DNA of 64,000 nt. It comes from Cylicocyclus nassatus (taxonomy: Eukaryota > Nematoda > Chromadorea > Rhabditida > Strongylidae). The notes beneath the pieces were generated by a model that did not search any database, had not been told where the DNA came from, and saw only the letters and a program-made list of their open reading frames with translations. Location: the NCBI GenBank assembly GCA_958299035.1, contig CATQJL010000223.1, forward strand, positions 3,342,359 to 3,406,358. Direction: 5' to 3'. Shown here one piece after another: positions 55,201 to 60,700 of this stretch; within the stretch, counting starts at the first letter, position 1, and each line of letters begins with the position of its first letter. Both the position numbers and the translations under genes were made by a program.

Positions 55201-57000
55201 CTGCCGACCGCTTGCAGAAAAGCGCGAGTTTGCGGACCACCTGCCCCGGCGATTATCTGAGCAAGATGGTTAGAAATCGAAAGGGCCATCTCAAGCAAGC
55301 TACATACCATTAGGTGCAGCATGAAACGCAGACTCTGAATCCGTCATCCCTATTTGCTGAACGATTTTGGAGATGGAATTATAAGCCGTTGAAGGCCATT
55401 ATTTTGCTAAGAAATTGTGCGTGTAAAGGGCGAACTCGGCCGTACAGAGCCATTCTCGGGTCAGTGTTGGACCAAAACATGCAACTAGGTCTCTTCATAT
55501 GGCCCGTCTTAAAGGTGAGCTGAAAGCTCAATAGTGTGCATCACATTTTTTGTGCACGATTTTTTCGCAGTAAAGTTGCTCATAATTCCGCGTGTAAGGG
55601 CATTCTGCAGATATGGAAAACACTTTTGAAACCAGCGTTCTATTCCGCATCGAGTAATGTGCAGCTTGTTTTGATCGGTCACTTCGACTTCTAACCGTTT
55701 TTTGAAAGCTCGTTACTTCAAGTCTGAATAGAGGGGAGGCCCAGAGAAACAATACAGATGAGAAATTTCCGCTTTGAGTTCTTGTAAGCAACAGCAGACT
55801 GATGATTAACGTCACAAAAATTTGCCAGCTGCATCGTTTCTAGAAGCCTAAATAGAACACTTGTAAAAATATGATGCGTCTGCGCGAAACAGCACCCACC
55901 AATAATAAAACGCCAATTTTGATTGTAAACATTTCCACTAAATGAATTAGCAAGAAACGGTTTGAAAAACGGATAACAAACATGCGTAAATTTCAATTGA
56001 GGATTCATGTGCAGCGCTCTGCCGCGAACGGCCCGCTTCAGTTCAAATTTTTCCACTGAGAATGAGAGCGACTAGTGGGGTGAGGACGATCATATCACTA
56101 CGTCAAGTCATATGCGCATTTACCAGCTGCGGCAGTACTGGGGAAACTTGCTACAATTCTTATTGCTTAGGTCAAGCAAAGCGAAGCTGATTTTGTGGTG
56201 CGTAAGCTTCCAATTTTCAGCTTTCCTTACTGAGCTCCAGAAGTCGCAGAGATAAGTTTGCAAAAGAAGTTAGTGATTTAATGGTGCAGCTTGAAGACAA
56301 AATTGTGCTGAGAGTTGCAAATCTCTTGGTGAGTAGGAATGGCTCCAGGTCGTTTACTTATAGAGCTTTTGAAAAATCGTGACGATGGCGCGACCGCGCG
56401 CGACACGCACGCCACTTCCGGAAACCGCATTTTCTTTATTTTCATCTCTCTGAGTGATTTTTTTACTTACGTAGATGATATTCAAACATGGGAAGTGACT
56501 GAGCTGAATATTGAGGTGATGCTTTCTTGCAAAAGCGCTTTATGCTTTTGTGGGAGCAAAGTCCGCAGTAAAATCCGTTGTCACGACTTTATAAGTGAAC
56601 TATACCTAAATTCTAGCGAAGTAGACTATAGATAGTAACTAGCAACATAGAATATCATTTATACTCAGCTCCCCTAAAAATACCCGCCGTCCTGCTTCAG
56701 AAGAGTATGAATGACTTGTCGCCACAATGCAAAGCATTGCTATCCATATGGGATGATTTTGGTTTTTATGTATGCAAGATTGTGGCTACTCCAGCTCAAG
56801 GATTATGGGTGGCTTGTGGTAAGCTGTCCAGATATAGTTGGAACTCTAGCAGAGGAGTATATAAAATGCTGATTCTAGCCGTGACAGCGATTGGAGCATT
56901 GGCCGTCTACTCGGCATTATTCAAGGCAACAGCATTTTTGAAGAGATTCGAAGAAGATTCTGAGGTAATCAAAGGACATGCATTAATTAAACTGGATTAA
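19069..57000 (+). CDS. Prominin-like pentaspan membrane protein, paralog B (near-complete, about 19 exons)
   Basis: Exons listed separately join in phase to about 770 residues against roughly 860 for human prominin-1. In order: Cys-containing N-terminus, TM1, TM2, long helical loop 1 with NLHCNF, TM3 (LLITILLPSVLIIF), short cytoplasmic turn, TM4 (YIALTIAIVSIILLV onward), loop 2 with CLFSDTLYKCRNE, a helical stretch, then SPQCKALLSIWDD...YVC before TM5 (MLILAVTAIGALAVY). The paired Cys residues before TM5 and the TM spacing are prominin hallmarks. The protein is expected in plasma-membrane protrusions, glycosylated on NVT, NIT and NET sites. Introns up to about 10 kb are filled with transposons. 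No exon was recognised for loop 1 between 27,932 and 33,853. The stop at 56,998 may be bypassed by splicing to 63,219. Confidence 0.82.
19905..19978 (-). tRNA. Degenerate tRNA-like sequence (relic or SINE head)
   Basis: On the minus strand a TAGCCTAGTAGTCTAATAG A-box-like segment is followed about 35 nt later by AGTTCGAGTCCCGA, which fits a B box. The anticodon arm is not regular, so a working tRNA is unlikely. It could be a pseudogene or the head of a tRNA-derived SINE. Confidence 0.3.
20072..20362. mobile_element. hAT-type MITE with 8-bp target duplication
   Basis: 291 bp, beginning CAGTGGCGGTCC and ending GATCCGCCACTG. It is flanked by perfect 8-bp copies of GTGCCTAG at 20,064-20,071 and 20,363-20,370. 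The CAGTGGCGGA-like terminus and 8-bp duplication are classic for hAT elements. There is no transposase. Confidence 0.9.
20839..21299 (+). mobile_element. Helitron-like non-autonomous element, copy 1
   Basis: Starts TCTTACATATAAAACTGAAT and ends GGTGCAAGCTAG, sitting between a host A and T. This is the Helitron pattern of 5' TC, 3' CTAG, no target duplication and insertion between A and T. A GC hairpin (CCGAGCGGAGCCGG) precedes the 3' end. A palindromic CTGCAGTCGCTGCAG-like insert lies inside. No Rep/helicase. Confidence 0.75.
21448..21794. mobile_element. hAT-type MITE, diverged relative
   Basis: 347 bp, termini CAATGGCGGACC and CGTCACTG. The flanking octamers GTGTCTAA and GTAACTAA match at six of eight positions. 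Poly-C/G stretches lie inside both ends as in 20,072-20,362. It is older than that copy. Confidence 0.65.
21885..22330. repeat. Diverged tandem repeat, about 122-bp period
   Basis: Four units carry GTGAAAAATGA-like starts (about 21,888; 22,012; 22,133; 22,257) followed by ATCGTAATCA- and GCGAATAACC-like words. Spacing is 121-124 bp. Similar units flank the foldback at 62.1-62.8 kb. Confidence 0.65.
22331..23286. other. Intron sequence of paralog B
   Basis: Non-coding as far as I can see. A GAGTTAACTCTGAGTTAAC palindromic motif lies near 22,650-22,675. The ORFs here are short and without motif. Confidence 0.4.
23287..23349 (+). CDS. Paralog B exon B
   Basis: Twenty-one codons, QIAKAIIDKKELN... 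ending DIFGN, with acceptor TTTTCAG and donor GTCAGT. It occupies the same place before TM1 as paralog A exon 11,168-11,236 (ending DVFKN). Confidence 0.75.
23401..23499 (+). CDS. Paralog B exon C (TM1)
   Basis: Thirty-three codons with a hydrophobic helix (SYVLSVICFAMIFCLLVIFL) and donor GTAAAT. The acceptor (GGTTAAG) is weak and leaves a 51-nt intron, but phase and paralogy support it. Confidence 0.78.
24111..24784. mobile_element. TA-flanked foldback (mariner-type MITE)
   Basis: Termini GTGTCCCAAAAAATGTGCAC and the complement near 24,760-24,784, each next to TA. Arms of about 200 bp match over TAGAGCGAATCGCCGA-like words. The GGTGTCCCAAAAA end resembles Tc1/mariner MITEs. No transposase. 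Confidence 0.75.
24785..26424. other. Intron sequence of paralog B between TM1 and TM2
   Basis: Short ORFs only, none with motif or splice support. No element with clear ends is recognised here apart from the foldback and MITE on its borders. Confidence 0.4.
26425..26703. mobile_element. TTAA-flanked MITE with internal hairpins
   Basis: TTAACACATTGACGAC at the left pairs with GTCGTCAACGTGTTAA at the right, each including TTAA. Two hairpins built on GCTTGACACAC (26,442-26,466 and 26,488-26,510) lie near the left end. The structure is piggyBac-like and non-autonomous. It is about 160 bp upstream of the TM2 exon of paralog B. Confidence 0.75.
26864..27020 (+). CDS. Paralog B exon D (TM2)
   Basis: 157 nt, identical in length to paralog A exon 10,808-10,964. 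It starts TMPSDSSMYFAMIAFIFCL, and QLPKQINVTSK follows the membrane helix. The acceptor is TATTTTTTAG and the donor G|GTGGGA. Confidence 0.88.
27067..27224 (+). CDS. Paralog B exon E (loop 1 start)
   Basis: 158 nt, acceptor ATGTTTCAG and donor GTACGG. IGSFVSAFGENLHCNF matches paralog A nearly residue for residue. The rest is amphipathic helix with one further Cys. Confidence 0.88.
27272..27376 (+). CDS. Paralog B exon F
   Basis: Thirty-five codons (IVVKEQLLRTNMNKWK...), phase 0 at both ends, acceptor CATTTTCAG and donor GTAAGT. The counterpart is 5,295-5,414. Confidence 0.85.
27434..27517 (+). CDS. Paralog B exon G
   Basis: Twenty-eight codons (DQVLNAKCGIIKHDLEETRN...), acceptor ACTCTAG and donor GTAAGT. 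The counterpart is 5,156-5,242. Confidence 0.85.
27685..27768 (+). CDS. Paralog B exon H
   Basis: Twenty-eight codons (IKSSFNETDKHHEAIV...), acceptor CTCCTACAG and donor GTAAGT. NET is a glycosylation sequon. No counterpart was found in paralog A. Confidence 0.82.
27863..27931 (+). CDS. Paralog B exon I
   Basis: Twenty-three codons (MLMKINTEANLFRVKTY...), acceptor AAATTTCAG and donor GTTAGT, phase 0 at both ends. Confidence 0.78.
28625..29559 (+). mobile_element. Helitron-like non-autonomous element, copy 2
   Basis: Begins TCTTATATATAAAGCTGAAT after a host A and ends GGGTAAGCCAGCTAG before a host T, with a GGCGGAGCC hairpin before the end. TGTCTG microsatellite near the 5' end. The interior holds several copies of a GGGGCTGGGAGTTGGCACAG-type block in direct and inverted order, making a large palindrome centred near 29,135. 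Confidence 0.8.
29560..30300. other. Intron sequence of paralog B; possible missing-exon region
   Basis: About 29,692-29,760 reads CAKIPNLEGVRRINEQLF in phase 0, which faintly recalls loop 1 of prominins, but no good donor follows. At 29,946-30,030 another TGTCTGTC-rich repeat starts TCCTACTATAATAACGCGC. Nothing else is supported. Confidence 0.35.
30310..30910. repeat. Tandem repeat with about 170-bp period, ending in an inversion
   Basis: Units carry GAAAAAGTGCCTGGGT (about 30,330 and 30,500; variant at 30,670) and GCTTTCAGA at intervals near 170 bp. Around 30,745 the sequence turns back on itself, so the following unit is inverted. Related inverted units resume at about 32,170-32,590. Confidence 0.7.
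30994..31312. mobile_element. CTCAGATAA-family foldback, copy 1 (319 bp)
   Basis: Inverted ends CTCAGATTATCGCTGGGGGC and GCGATTATCTGAG, flanked by AA on both sides. Arms continue through CGGGCACCGGAAAAATAG and ATTTTTTGCAAAGCAATC and pair almost along the whole length. Non-coding. Confidence 0.8.
31445..32023. mobile_element. CTCAGATAA-family element, copy 2 (579 bp)
   Basis: Ends CTCAGATAACCGCCGGGGGC and GGCGTTTATCTGAG, flanked by CA on both sides. The interior shares long stretches with 54,684-55,261, for instance CGCGGACTTTCCGCGAGAAT-like and AGAAAGTACC words. The 170-codon minus ORF across it (31,438-31,950) has no motif and is not conserved in frame. Confidence 0.8.
32165..32600. repeat. 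Inverted continuation of the 170-bp tandem repeat
   Basis: Units run in the opposite orientation to 30,310-30,745 (AAAAACTCGAAAA, AGCGGA-, TTTTTTGAACGGAT words). This suggests the CTCAGATAA elements inserted into, or next to, an older tandem or palindromic array. Confidence 0.55.
32601..33853. other. Intron sequence before TM3 of paralog B
   Basis: No supported exon. The last loop-1 exon(s) would be expected somewhere in 27,932-33,853, but none has acceptor, donor, phase and resemblance together. Confidence 0.4.
33854..33954 (+). CDS. Paralog B exon J (TM3)
   Basis: Acceptor GAATTCAG and donor GTGAGC. NYVGKLGLSLLITILLPSVL and the following hydrophobic run align with YDSYWWLGG...-type entry into TM3 of vertebrate prominins. 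It ends with two bases of an Arg codon. Confidence 0.82.
34007..34147 (+). CDS. Paralog B exon K (cytoplasmic turn and TM4 start)
   Basis: 141 nt, acceptor CTTTGCAG and donor GTAAGC. YLADCFKESGEQKYAMRG is the short cytoplasmic link, then GGYIALTIAIVSIILLV enters TM4. Confidence 0.88.
34202..34342 (+). CDS. Paralog B exon L (TM4 end and loop 2 start)
   Basis: 141 nt, acceptor TATTTTAG and donor GTAAGC. VYFILAFTSMYICVG completes TM4. NIT in ATRNITLTL is a sequon on the extracellular side. The following intron is only 38 nt. Confidence 0.87.
34381..34531 (+). CDS. Paralog B exon M (loop 2, Cys pair)
   Basis: 151 nt, acceptor ACTACAG and donor GTAGGT. DMCLFSDTLYKCRNEYSFF holds two Cys at prominin-like spacing. 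An open frame continues past the donor, but joining the next exon in phase 0 gives a much better family match. Confidence 0.8.
34600..34704 (+). CDS. Paralog B exon N (loop 2)
   Basis: Thirty-five codons, acceptor ATTATAG and donor GTACGT. LRKTSFRRTIRNFQINETL resembles the conserved L...FNI..HLNI segment of prominin loop 2 and has an NET sequon. Confidence 0.82.
35409..36355. mobile_element. Mariner-type foldback, 947 bp, with possible transposase remnant
   Basis: Ends GGTTGTGTAATAAGTTCGTT and its complement, directly flanked by TA at 35,407 and 36,356. Arms pair for about 230 bp. In the centre (about 35,812-35,890) one frame reads ALKKGGSRTIQKLADMWS, which resembles the helix-turn-helix start of mariner-like transposases. 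Stops follow soon. The remnant call is tentative. Confidence 0.75.
36841..37479. mobile_element. Inverted-repeat element with GTCGTCCTCACCCC ends (639 bp)
   Basis: Left GTCGTCCTCACCCCACTAGT and right ACTAGTGGGGTGAGGACGAC are perfect complements, flanked by TATA on both sides. Inner arms share GCAGAGCGCG-type words. Diverged relatives occur near 575-700, 54,500-54,600 and 55,990-56,095. Confidence 0.75.
37992..38799 (-). mobile_element. Helitron-like non-autonomous element, copy 3
   Basis: On the minus strand it starts TCTTATATATAAAGCTGAAA and ends GGGTAAGCAAGCTAG between host A and T. ATCGATTTT-rich blocks match copies 1 and 2. A secondary insertion of about 170 bp bearing TGCTGCCTGACGAAAG interrupts it near 38,568-38,730. 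Confidence 0.75.
38942..39220. mobile_element. GC-rich TA-flanked palindrome element (279 bp)
   Basis: The first 80 or so bases (CCCTCGATATCATCCCATAT onward) recur as near-exact reverse complement at the right end. TA flanks both sides. The middle repeats CAACGTGGCGC words. ORFs on both strands look alike simply because the sequence is palindromic. Confidence 0.8.
40435..40755. repeat. ACCCACTGGGTT short repeats
   Basis: Multiple copies of the self-complementary word AACCCACTGGGTT and GGTTCCGGAACCCA. Similar words appear at 37,695-37,815. Non-coding. Confidence 0.6.
42825..43225. repeat. CTCCGGAG repeat, copy 2
   Basis: Ends near CTCAGACAGTCGACGG on the left and CGATTGTCTGAG on the right, which are near complements. 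The interior has about ten CTCCGGAG/CTTCGGAG words. It is related to 9,860-10,100. Confidence 0.6.
43915..44372. mobile_element. Foldback of the 450-bp family (approximate ends)
   Basis: GGAACGCTGATTCTAAGTCT near the left arm matches the family arm word. The right end runs AGCTTCGACTTCGCCTCCCT. Diverged and non-coding. Confidence 0.45.
44511..44562 (+). CDS. Paralog B exon O (tentative)
   Basis: A strong acceptor (TTTTTTTACAG) and donor GTAACA bound 52 nt (ISSQVLTRSKLLSFMLH plus one base). It is the only segment I found that converts the phase-0 end at 34,704 to the phase needed at 45,777. Confidence 0.5.
44945..45005 (+). tRNA. Degenerate tRNA-like sequence
   Basis: TAGCGCAGCTAGTAGAGC fits an A box and GGGTTCGAATCC a B box at proper spacing. 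The anticodon stem is interrupted and the T stem mismatched. It is likely a tRNA pseudogene or SINE fragment, not a working gene. Confidence 0.35.
45220..45298. repeat. G-rich tract (possible G-quadruplex)
   Basis: About 75 bases of nearly uninterrupted G with a few A. Long G runs are also error-prone in assembly, so the length is uncertain. Confidence 0.7.
45358..45704. mobile_element. TTAA-flanked MITE (piggyBac-type), copy 2
   Basis: Ends AGGCACCGTCCACCC and GGGTGAACGGTGCCT with TTAA on each side. It is in inverted orientation relative to 6,206-6,561 and lies about 70 bp upstream of paralog B exon P. Confidence 0.8.
45777..45961 (+). CDS. Paralog B exon P (loop 2)
   Basis: 185 nt, acceptor ATCTCTTAG and donor GTACGT. 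NLQEIISQSQSHLSSCKTN resembles the conserved NLQDF...C segment of prominin loop 2. It ends TGSIKTEL, phase 0. Confidence 0.85.
46337..46641 (-). mobile_element. Helitron-like non-autonomous element, copy 4
   Basis: Minus strand: starts TCTTATATATAAAGCTGAAT and ends AGGTAAGCCAGCTAG between host A and T. About 305 bp with a TGTCTGTATG microsatellite, the most compact copy. Confidence 0.78.
46642..47376. other. Intron sequence, no gene seen
   Basis: Short ORFs only. CAGGGGATCACAC near 46,979 resembles words in the foldback arms that follow. Confidence 0.4.
47619..48300 (-). repeat. 3' LTR of the gag-only retrotransposon
   Basis: 682 bp, differing from the 5' LTR at five positions, all transitions (99.3% identity by my count). 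In sense (minus) orientation it runs TGTCGTGAACACGAC... to CCTCAACA. CTCT precedes at 47,614-47,617, matching 51,293-51,296. Confidence 0.92.
48315..49886 (-). CDS. Gag-like polyprotein of LTR retrotransposon
   Basis: This intact 523-residue ORF has a helical N-terminal third, a charged and acidic middle (DDEEEEMELEEELMVIDED about residues 225-245), coiled-coil stretches, and a Cys/His region at about residues 390-468. That region has CAFCKTRGRHFSDSC (CX2CX5HX4C), CHRCLLGHGGRC (CX2CX3HX3C) and a third CX2C...HHX3C set. Such clusters bind nucleic acid in Gag of BEL/Pao-like elements and nematode relatives. A final coiled coil ends TPPRP. The likely role is particle assembly and RNA packaging. 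A strong acceptor (TTTTATTTCAG) ends four bases before the ATG, so the mRNA may be spliced or SL trans-spliced there. No frameshift or stop. Confidence 0.8.
   Translation of the reverse strand: MSHMEELAYLTDKIAPRVTITIPMLEEDLGKTLEEMQNQVNVAMTINEEWNHLKLEWFKFADTEKIVTISRLIRAAGAARDSYLKLCTRLILTAKWMEKFRRIELEQESRERVWLDDILCMDMKGQMKKMNKIIEKLEKEERVVVAFLQTRNEDFHRAQRDQLTISRLKEQLREAEWELFSIKAKRARLEMGTEEAPPNPPETSKNQQLPERKEESRVQDLPRLVDDEEEEMELEEELMVIDEDEVGEENSARHRQEAILDDDGYLDQLLREAGETPQELGEPSIQSLDESILRGNVVIEQAEEDMKRVQVQEQRPHDQVDVEDRDKIPRKGQNELQELQNHIQELEARIQVAREENRAREEEVNEVERAIQVLPRRILLDAPEKIPVNITCAFCKTRGRHFSDSCYVITDGDERYNLALEEGLCHRCLLGHGGRCRNPFRPCYYCEKVSGTVSEEYCPKDEDHHKALCPIPNAENKLQQRIQRIMGHYLEVEQDIERMEKQRGDLKNQVEQILRQDPTPPRP
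50019..50240 (-). CDS. Small ORF in the leader of the gag-only element
   Basis: 73 codons (MTAQLSTYKRLLSKYC...), mostly amphipathic helix, located between the primer-binding site and gag. It may be a short upstream protein or the start of an ancestral gag. I found no splice pair that joins it to gag in frame. Confidence 0.4.
   Translation of the reverse strand: MTAQLSTYKRLLSKYCTKLETVIARFKSEQLETIKFPDQETSPHIIRESHRRLEEGIGAIETCNTKIQELLQN
50595..50606 (-). other. Primer-binding site (tRNA-Gly-like)
   Basis: Twelve bases, GCCGATGCACCA on the plus strand, equal the 3' acceptor end plus CCA expected of a nematode tRNA-Gly (recalled from C. elegans). It lies 4 nt inside the 5' LTR, which fixes the element's orientation as minus. 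Confidence 0.7.
50611..51292 (-). repeat. 5' LTR of the gag-only retrotransposon
   Basis: 682 bp, TG...CA ends in the minus orientation, with the terminal palindrome GTCGTGAACACGAC. A TATA motif (minus strand GTATATAAA) lies at about 51,038-51,046. Confidence 0.92.
51818..52831. mobile_element. Mariner-type foldback, about 1.0 kb
   Basis: Ends GGTCGGTGCAAAAGTTTTGT and its complement, flanked by TA (51,816-51,817 and 52,832-52,833). Imperfect arms run nearly 300 bp inward and include GGAAAGAGGAAGAAATTCTG on the right. No transposase frame is seen in the centre. Confidence 0.8.
53366..53434 (+). CDS. Paralog B exon Q (loop 2 helix)
   Basis: Twenty-three codons (DDCASLTKNLAEFVDNIKQA...), acceptor ATATGCAG and donor GTGGGT. 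An alternative acceptor at 53,354 would shift the frame at the join, so phase favours the later one. Confidence 0.65.
53850..54265. mobile_element. Foldback of the 450-bp family (approximate ends)
   Basis: Arms carry CATTCGATGCAGCATAGAACG on the left and a complementary stretch at about 54,210-54,230 on the right, with TGGTCAGAAGTCGAAG near the left end. Non-coding. Confidence 0.55.
54684..55261. mobile_element. CTCAGATAA-family element, copy 3 (578 bp)
   Basis: Ends CTCAGATAATCGCAGGCGG and CCCCGGCGATTATCTGAG, flanked by CA on both sides. It is one base shorter than copy 2 and similar throughout. It abuts the 450-bp-family foldback that begins at 55,262. Confidence 0.8.
55262..55705. mobile_element. 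Foldback of the 450-bp family
   Basis: Left end GGTTAGAAATCGAAAGGGCC, right end TCACTTCGACTTCTAACCG. Arms share ATGCAGCATGAAACGCAGA-like and CCGCATCGAGTAATGTGCAG-like words. Non-coding. Confidence 0.6.
56221..56328 (+). CDS. Paralog B exon R (last loop 2 helix)
   Basis: Thirty-six codons, acceptor CAATTTTCAG and donor GTGAGT, phase 0 at both ends. SRRDKFAKEVSDLMVQLEDK is amphipathic, as before the pre-TM5 Cys pair in prominins. Confidence 0.8.
56701..57000 (+). CDS. Paralog B exon S (Cys pair, TM5, C-terminus)
   Basis: Acceptor CTGCTTCAG. SPQCKALLSIWDDFGFYVC and then a WVACGK turn precede TM5 (MLILAVTAIGALAVYSALF), followed by basic KRFEEDSE. This matches the C...C...P..FW..GK-TM5 order of prominins. 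The frame ends at a TAA at 56,998-57,000 after ALIKLD. A possible donor (GAG|GTAATC at 56,964) in phase 0 allows splicing to 63,219 instead. Confidence 0.88.
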   Translation, partial: KSMNDLSPQCKALLSIWDDFGFYVCKIVATPAQGLWVACGKLSRYSWNSSRGVYKMLILAVTAIGALAVYSALFKATAFLKRFEEDSEVIKGHALIKLD

Positions 57001-57721
57001 TGTATATCATACCGTCAATGGTTTAAGACTGTCGCTGTCAAAATCCCACCACTTTTAATGACTGTGCCTTTTAGAGGCAGCGTCCCACCAGACTGAGGGG
57101 TACCTGGATCTGGTAGTAATGTAGTAGTAGACCCCTGACTAAGCACAACAGAAGTTTGCAGCGCGAAAAAGGGATTTACAAAGCTTACAAATCCTCCTCC
57201 CTTCCCTATTGGCTCGGATCTTACGCTAGGGCTCCGGTGAATACAAGATGCATGCAAAGTAAAGACGCAGAGTCGTTGCGGGACCCTACGCTCATGACTG
57301 TGTGCGCTATGCGTGCTCTGGCCTTGCAGTTCGAAATCGCGGTGTGGGCGTGATTCGGGCCTATCGTAAGACCCGGACTACTTTGAGCAAATTTCAGGCA
57401 CGATAGACCACCTTTTTCGCTCCGAACTTCAGTCATCGCTTAGGTAGGGGATCTAGAACATTGCCACAAAAACCCGGCACCAATCTTTTTGCCGAGACGC
57501 TGCCTTTAAGGAAGACAATCAAATTGCTAGTAGTTGTAATATGGTACATTATCCTTGAAGCATATTCGACATCTTAGCATTTTTGGGAGTTGATGCATGA
57601 ATAGGGTTGGACATAAAATCCGGCATAGTGTGTCAGTCCTAACAATGAGCAGGAAGTGTTACAAGCTAACGGCGCGGTTTTAACCTAAGTTAGCAAATTA
57701 AGGGCAGTAATTCAGCAGATT
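57001..57721. other. 3' flank or last intron of paralog B
   Basis: No exon seen. No AATAAA is evident shortly after the TAA at 57,000, which favours transcription continuing downstream. The 13-bp sequence AATTCAGCAGATT at 57,709-57,721 is the left target duplication of the RTE element. Confidence 0.5.
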
Positions 57722-60700
57722 CACTTCCCTCCCCCAGCTCCCCTTGAACGGTCGGCTGTTCTGTGGCTGTGGCATATATCTCAGAAGAAGAATAGAAGAA
57801 TCCGGAGAAGGATAGGAGAGAAGCATCCGGTGGAAGAAGCCGTGGCTGGCCCACCGTATGGCATCCATTGAAGTCAAGAAGAGCAGAATTCAGAGACGCC
57901 GAGAGCAGATTCAAGTATGTTTTTTGAATATCCGTTCGTTGTCATCGGAGGAAAGACTGACAGCGCTTGAAGAAGAATTAAAATTGATAAAATTTGATTT
58001 TGTTGGCCTTTGCGAAACACGCCGCAGCGGCAACTTCCATGCAAAGCGCATGTCTTCTGGATTACACTTTTACAACAGCGGGCGAACGGGAGGAGAAGTT
58101 ACTCGCAGGGGAGTTGGGGCACTTGTGAATAAGTGATTACATCGACATTGCGCAGGCGTAAAGTTCCTCTCCGACTGTTTACTACAAATTCATTTCGTTC
58201 TGCGCGGAAAATCGTTACGAGTAACTGTAGCATACGCCCCTTGGCAAGAGGAAGAATACGAAGAATTTCTCGATGAGTTCCACAGCGCGATATCACAAGG
58301 GCGTTATGCACACGACATTTTGATTGGCGATTTTAACGCACGTGTAGGAGGAGAAAGAATGCGATCTGAGTTCGTGGGTCAGAAATGCTACGGATCACGA
58401 AACAGCAAAGGGCAGGCGTTAGTGGAATTTGCGGAATCGGAAAGGTTTTATATAATGAATACCTTTTTCCAAAAGCCTGAAAGGAGACGGTGGACTTGGC
58501 GCTCTCCTAATGGAAGTGTTTTAGAAGAGATCGACTGTGTACTGACGCGCCAACCACGGGTCATAACTAATGTTGCTATTCTGAATAGGTTTAACGCGGG
58601 GAGCGATCACCGTCTTATTCGAGCCGATGTGAATCTTCGCACGACACGCTTCCATCTCCGTTCTCGTCAACTGCCTCCAGACTATAATGAGATAAAAATG
58701 AAAGCGGCATTGCTTAGTGATAAACGGATTACCAAACTTTCATCCTCAACACTCACTACGACTGACCCGGTTAACTCTTGGCAACAACTGTGTAAATCTA
58801 TCCGGGATGCTGCTGATTTTGCCAAAGTTTCTTGAAAGCCGCTGGAACGAATCTCTAACCGAACTCGATCTCTTCTTCTTCTAGGACGTGAACTGAAGTA
58901 TGGATTGAGGCAGACGAACGCTGTAAACGCTCATGTTGATTACGTAACTGTTTGCAAGACTGCGCGATGGTCAATAAAGGACGATCTTTATCGGCATCAC
59001 TGTTCCGTCTTAAAACGAGCCATCGAACGCAATCGTATTAAACGCAGCCGTCTCGAGCTTATCCGTCAACATGAAGTCGTATGTCAATTGCGGAGGCCAG
59101 ATGGGACTATGACCAGCACTTCCACAGAAGCTCAATCACTTGCTAATACCTTTTTCGCTGAACTCTACGCGGCCCGCGGGACCACGCTTCCATTCCACAG
59201 CCAACGAACTATTACTCATCCTATCAGCGCCGATGAACTAAGGAAAACAGCTTCAAAGATTAGAGGAAACACTGCTCCAGGAATTGACGGCATTCGTTCT
59301 AAAGCGGCGAAGTATGGTGTGAAAGTTGTTGCACCCCAACTTGCAAATATTATCAATCGAATGTTCGAAGACAATCACATTCCTACCAACTTCGCCCATG
59401 CCTCCTTGATACTGCTTCACAAAAGCGGTGACCGCCATGATATTAACAACTATCGACCGATTTCTCTCTTACCCACAATCTACAGTCTTGACGAGAGCAC
59501 TGGCCTATCGAGTCGAAGAAAAAGTGTGCAAATATCTGGCTATTGAGCAAGCTGGGTTTCGACAGCGTTTATTAACCACTGACCATTTACAAACTATCAA
59601 TCAACTCATTGAGAAAACGCATGTATACCATCTACCCATCGCATTCCTTTTTCTCGACTTTCAGAAAGCGTTCGATACCGTCGAGTTCGACTCAATCTGG
59701 AGAGCTTTTGCCCATTATGGAGTTGATACCAACACAATAACAATGATACGACTCTTGTATCAAGCAGCTACGGCATCGCTTCAATCTGATGAAACCAATG
59801 CTCCATTCAAAATACAGAGAGGAGTTCGCCAAGGGGATGCTCTATCGCCGCTTATCTTCATCACGTGCCTTCAATTCGATTGATTCTGTCCACTGGGAAG
59901 ATGGAGATGGCTATGATATCTGTGGAAAACAACTTCACTACCTTGCATTTGCGGATGACGTTGTGCTTATAAATCGTTGCCCAACTCGATTACAGTCAAT
60001 GGCCGTGAAAATTCTTGAAGCTTGTCAGCAAATTGGGCTTCAAATGAATGAAAGAAAAACAAAATGGATGGGAGAGGACAGAGATCGCATTTGGAGAACT
60101 TCAACAATTACACTAAACGGCAACACCATCGAGCGCGTAGACTCGTTTGTCTATCTTGGTCAGCTACTGCAATGCCCGCGCGATCACGACAAAGAAATCT
60201 CTAGACGTATTGGGATGGCATGGAATGCTTTTGGCAAGATACGAAGATTTCTCACTAACAGAAACGTAGCTGTTTACCTAAAACGGCACTACTTTAACAG
60301 AATCATCCTTCCAACACTTCTGTATGGCTGTGAAACATGGGCAACCACTAGGAAGTCAATGCTGAAACTGCTTCGATGCCAAAGAGCAATGGAAAGGCTG
60401 ATGCTTGGATTTCGACTGAAGGACTCCAAATCTTCAATTTGGATTCGTTCTATAACGAAGTTGAAGGATGTGGTAGCGGCGGCACGGAGAAGGAAGTGGC
60501 GGTTCGCTGGGAAAATCTATAGGATACAAGGTGAAGAAAGATGGACAAAAATTCTCACGCGCTGGACACCATCTGTCGGAAGACGCTTTGGTGATGGCAG
60601 ACCAAGAACTAGATGGGAAGACGACATACGAAAGCACTGTAATGTCTTTGAATCTGCTCGTAAATGGCAAGAACTAGTTATGGATTCTCGTGAATGGAGG

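Noticed and set aside
56339..56635. 98-codon ORF between exons R and S
   Set aside because: It lies within a 372-nt intron bounded by good splice sites and lacks prominin resemblance.
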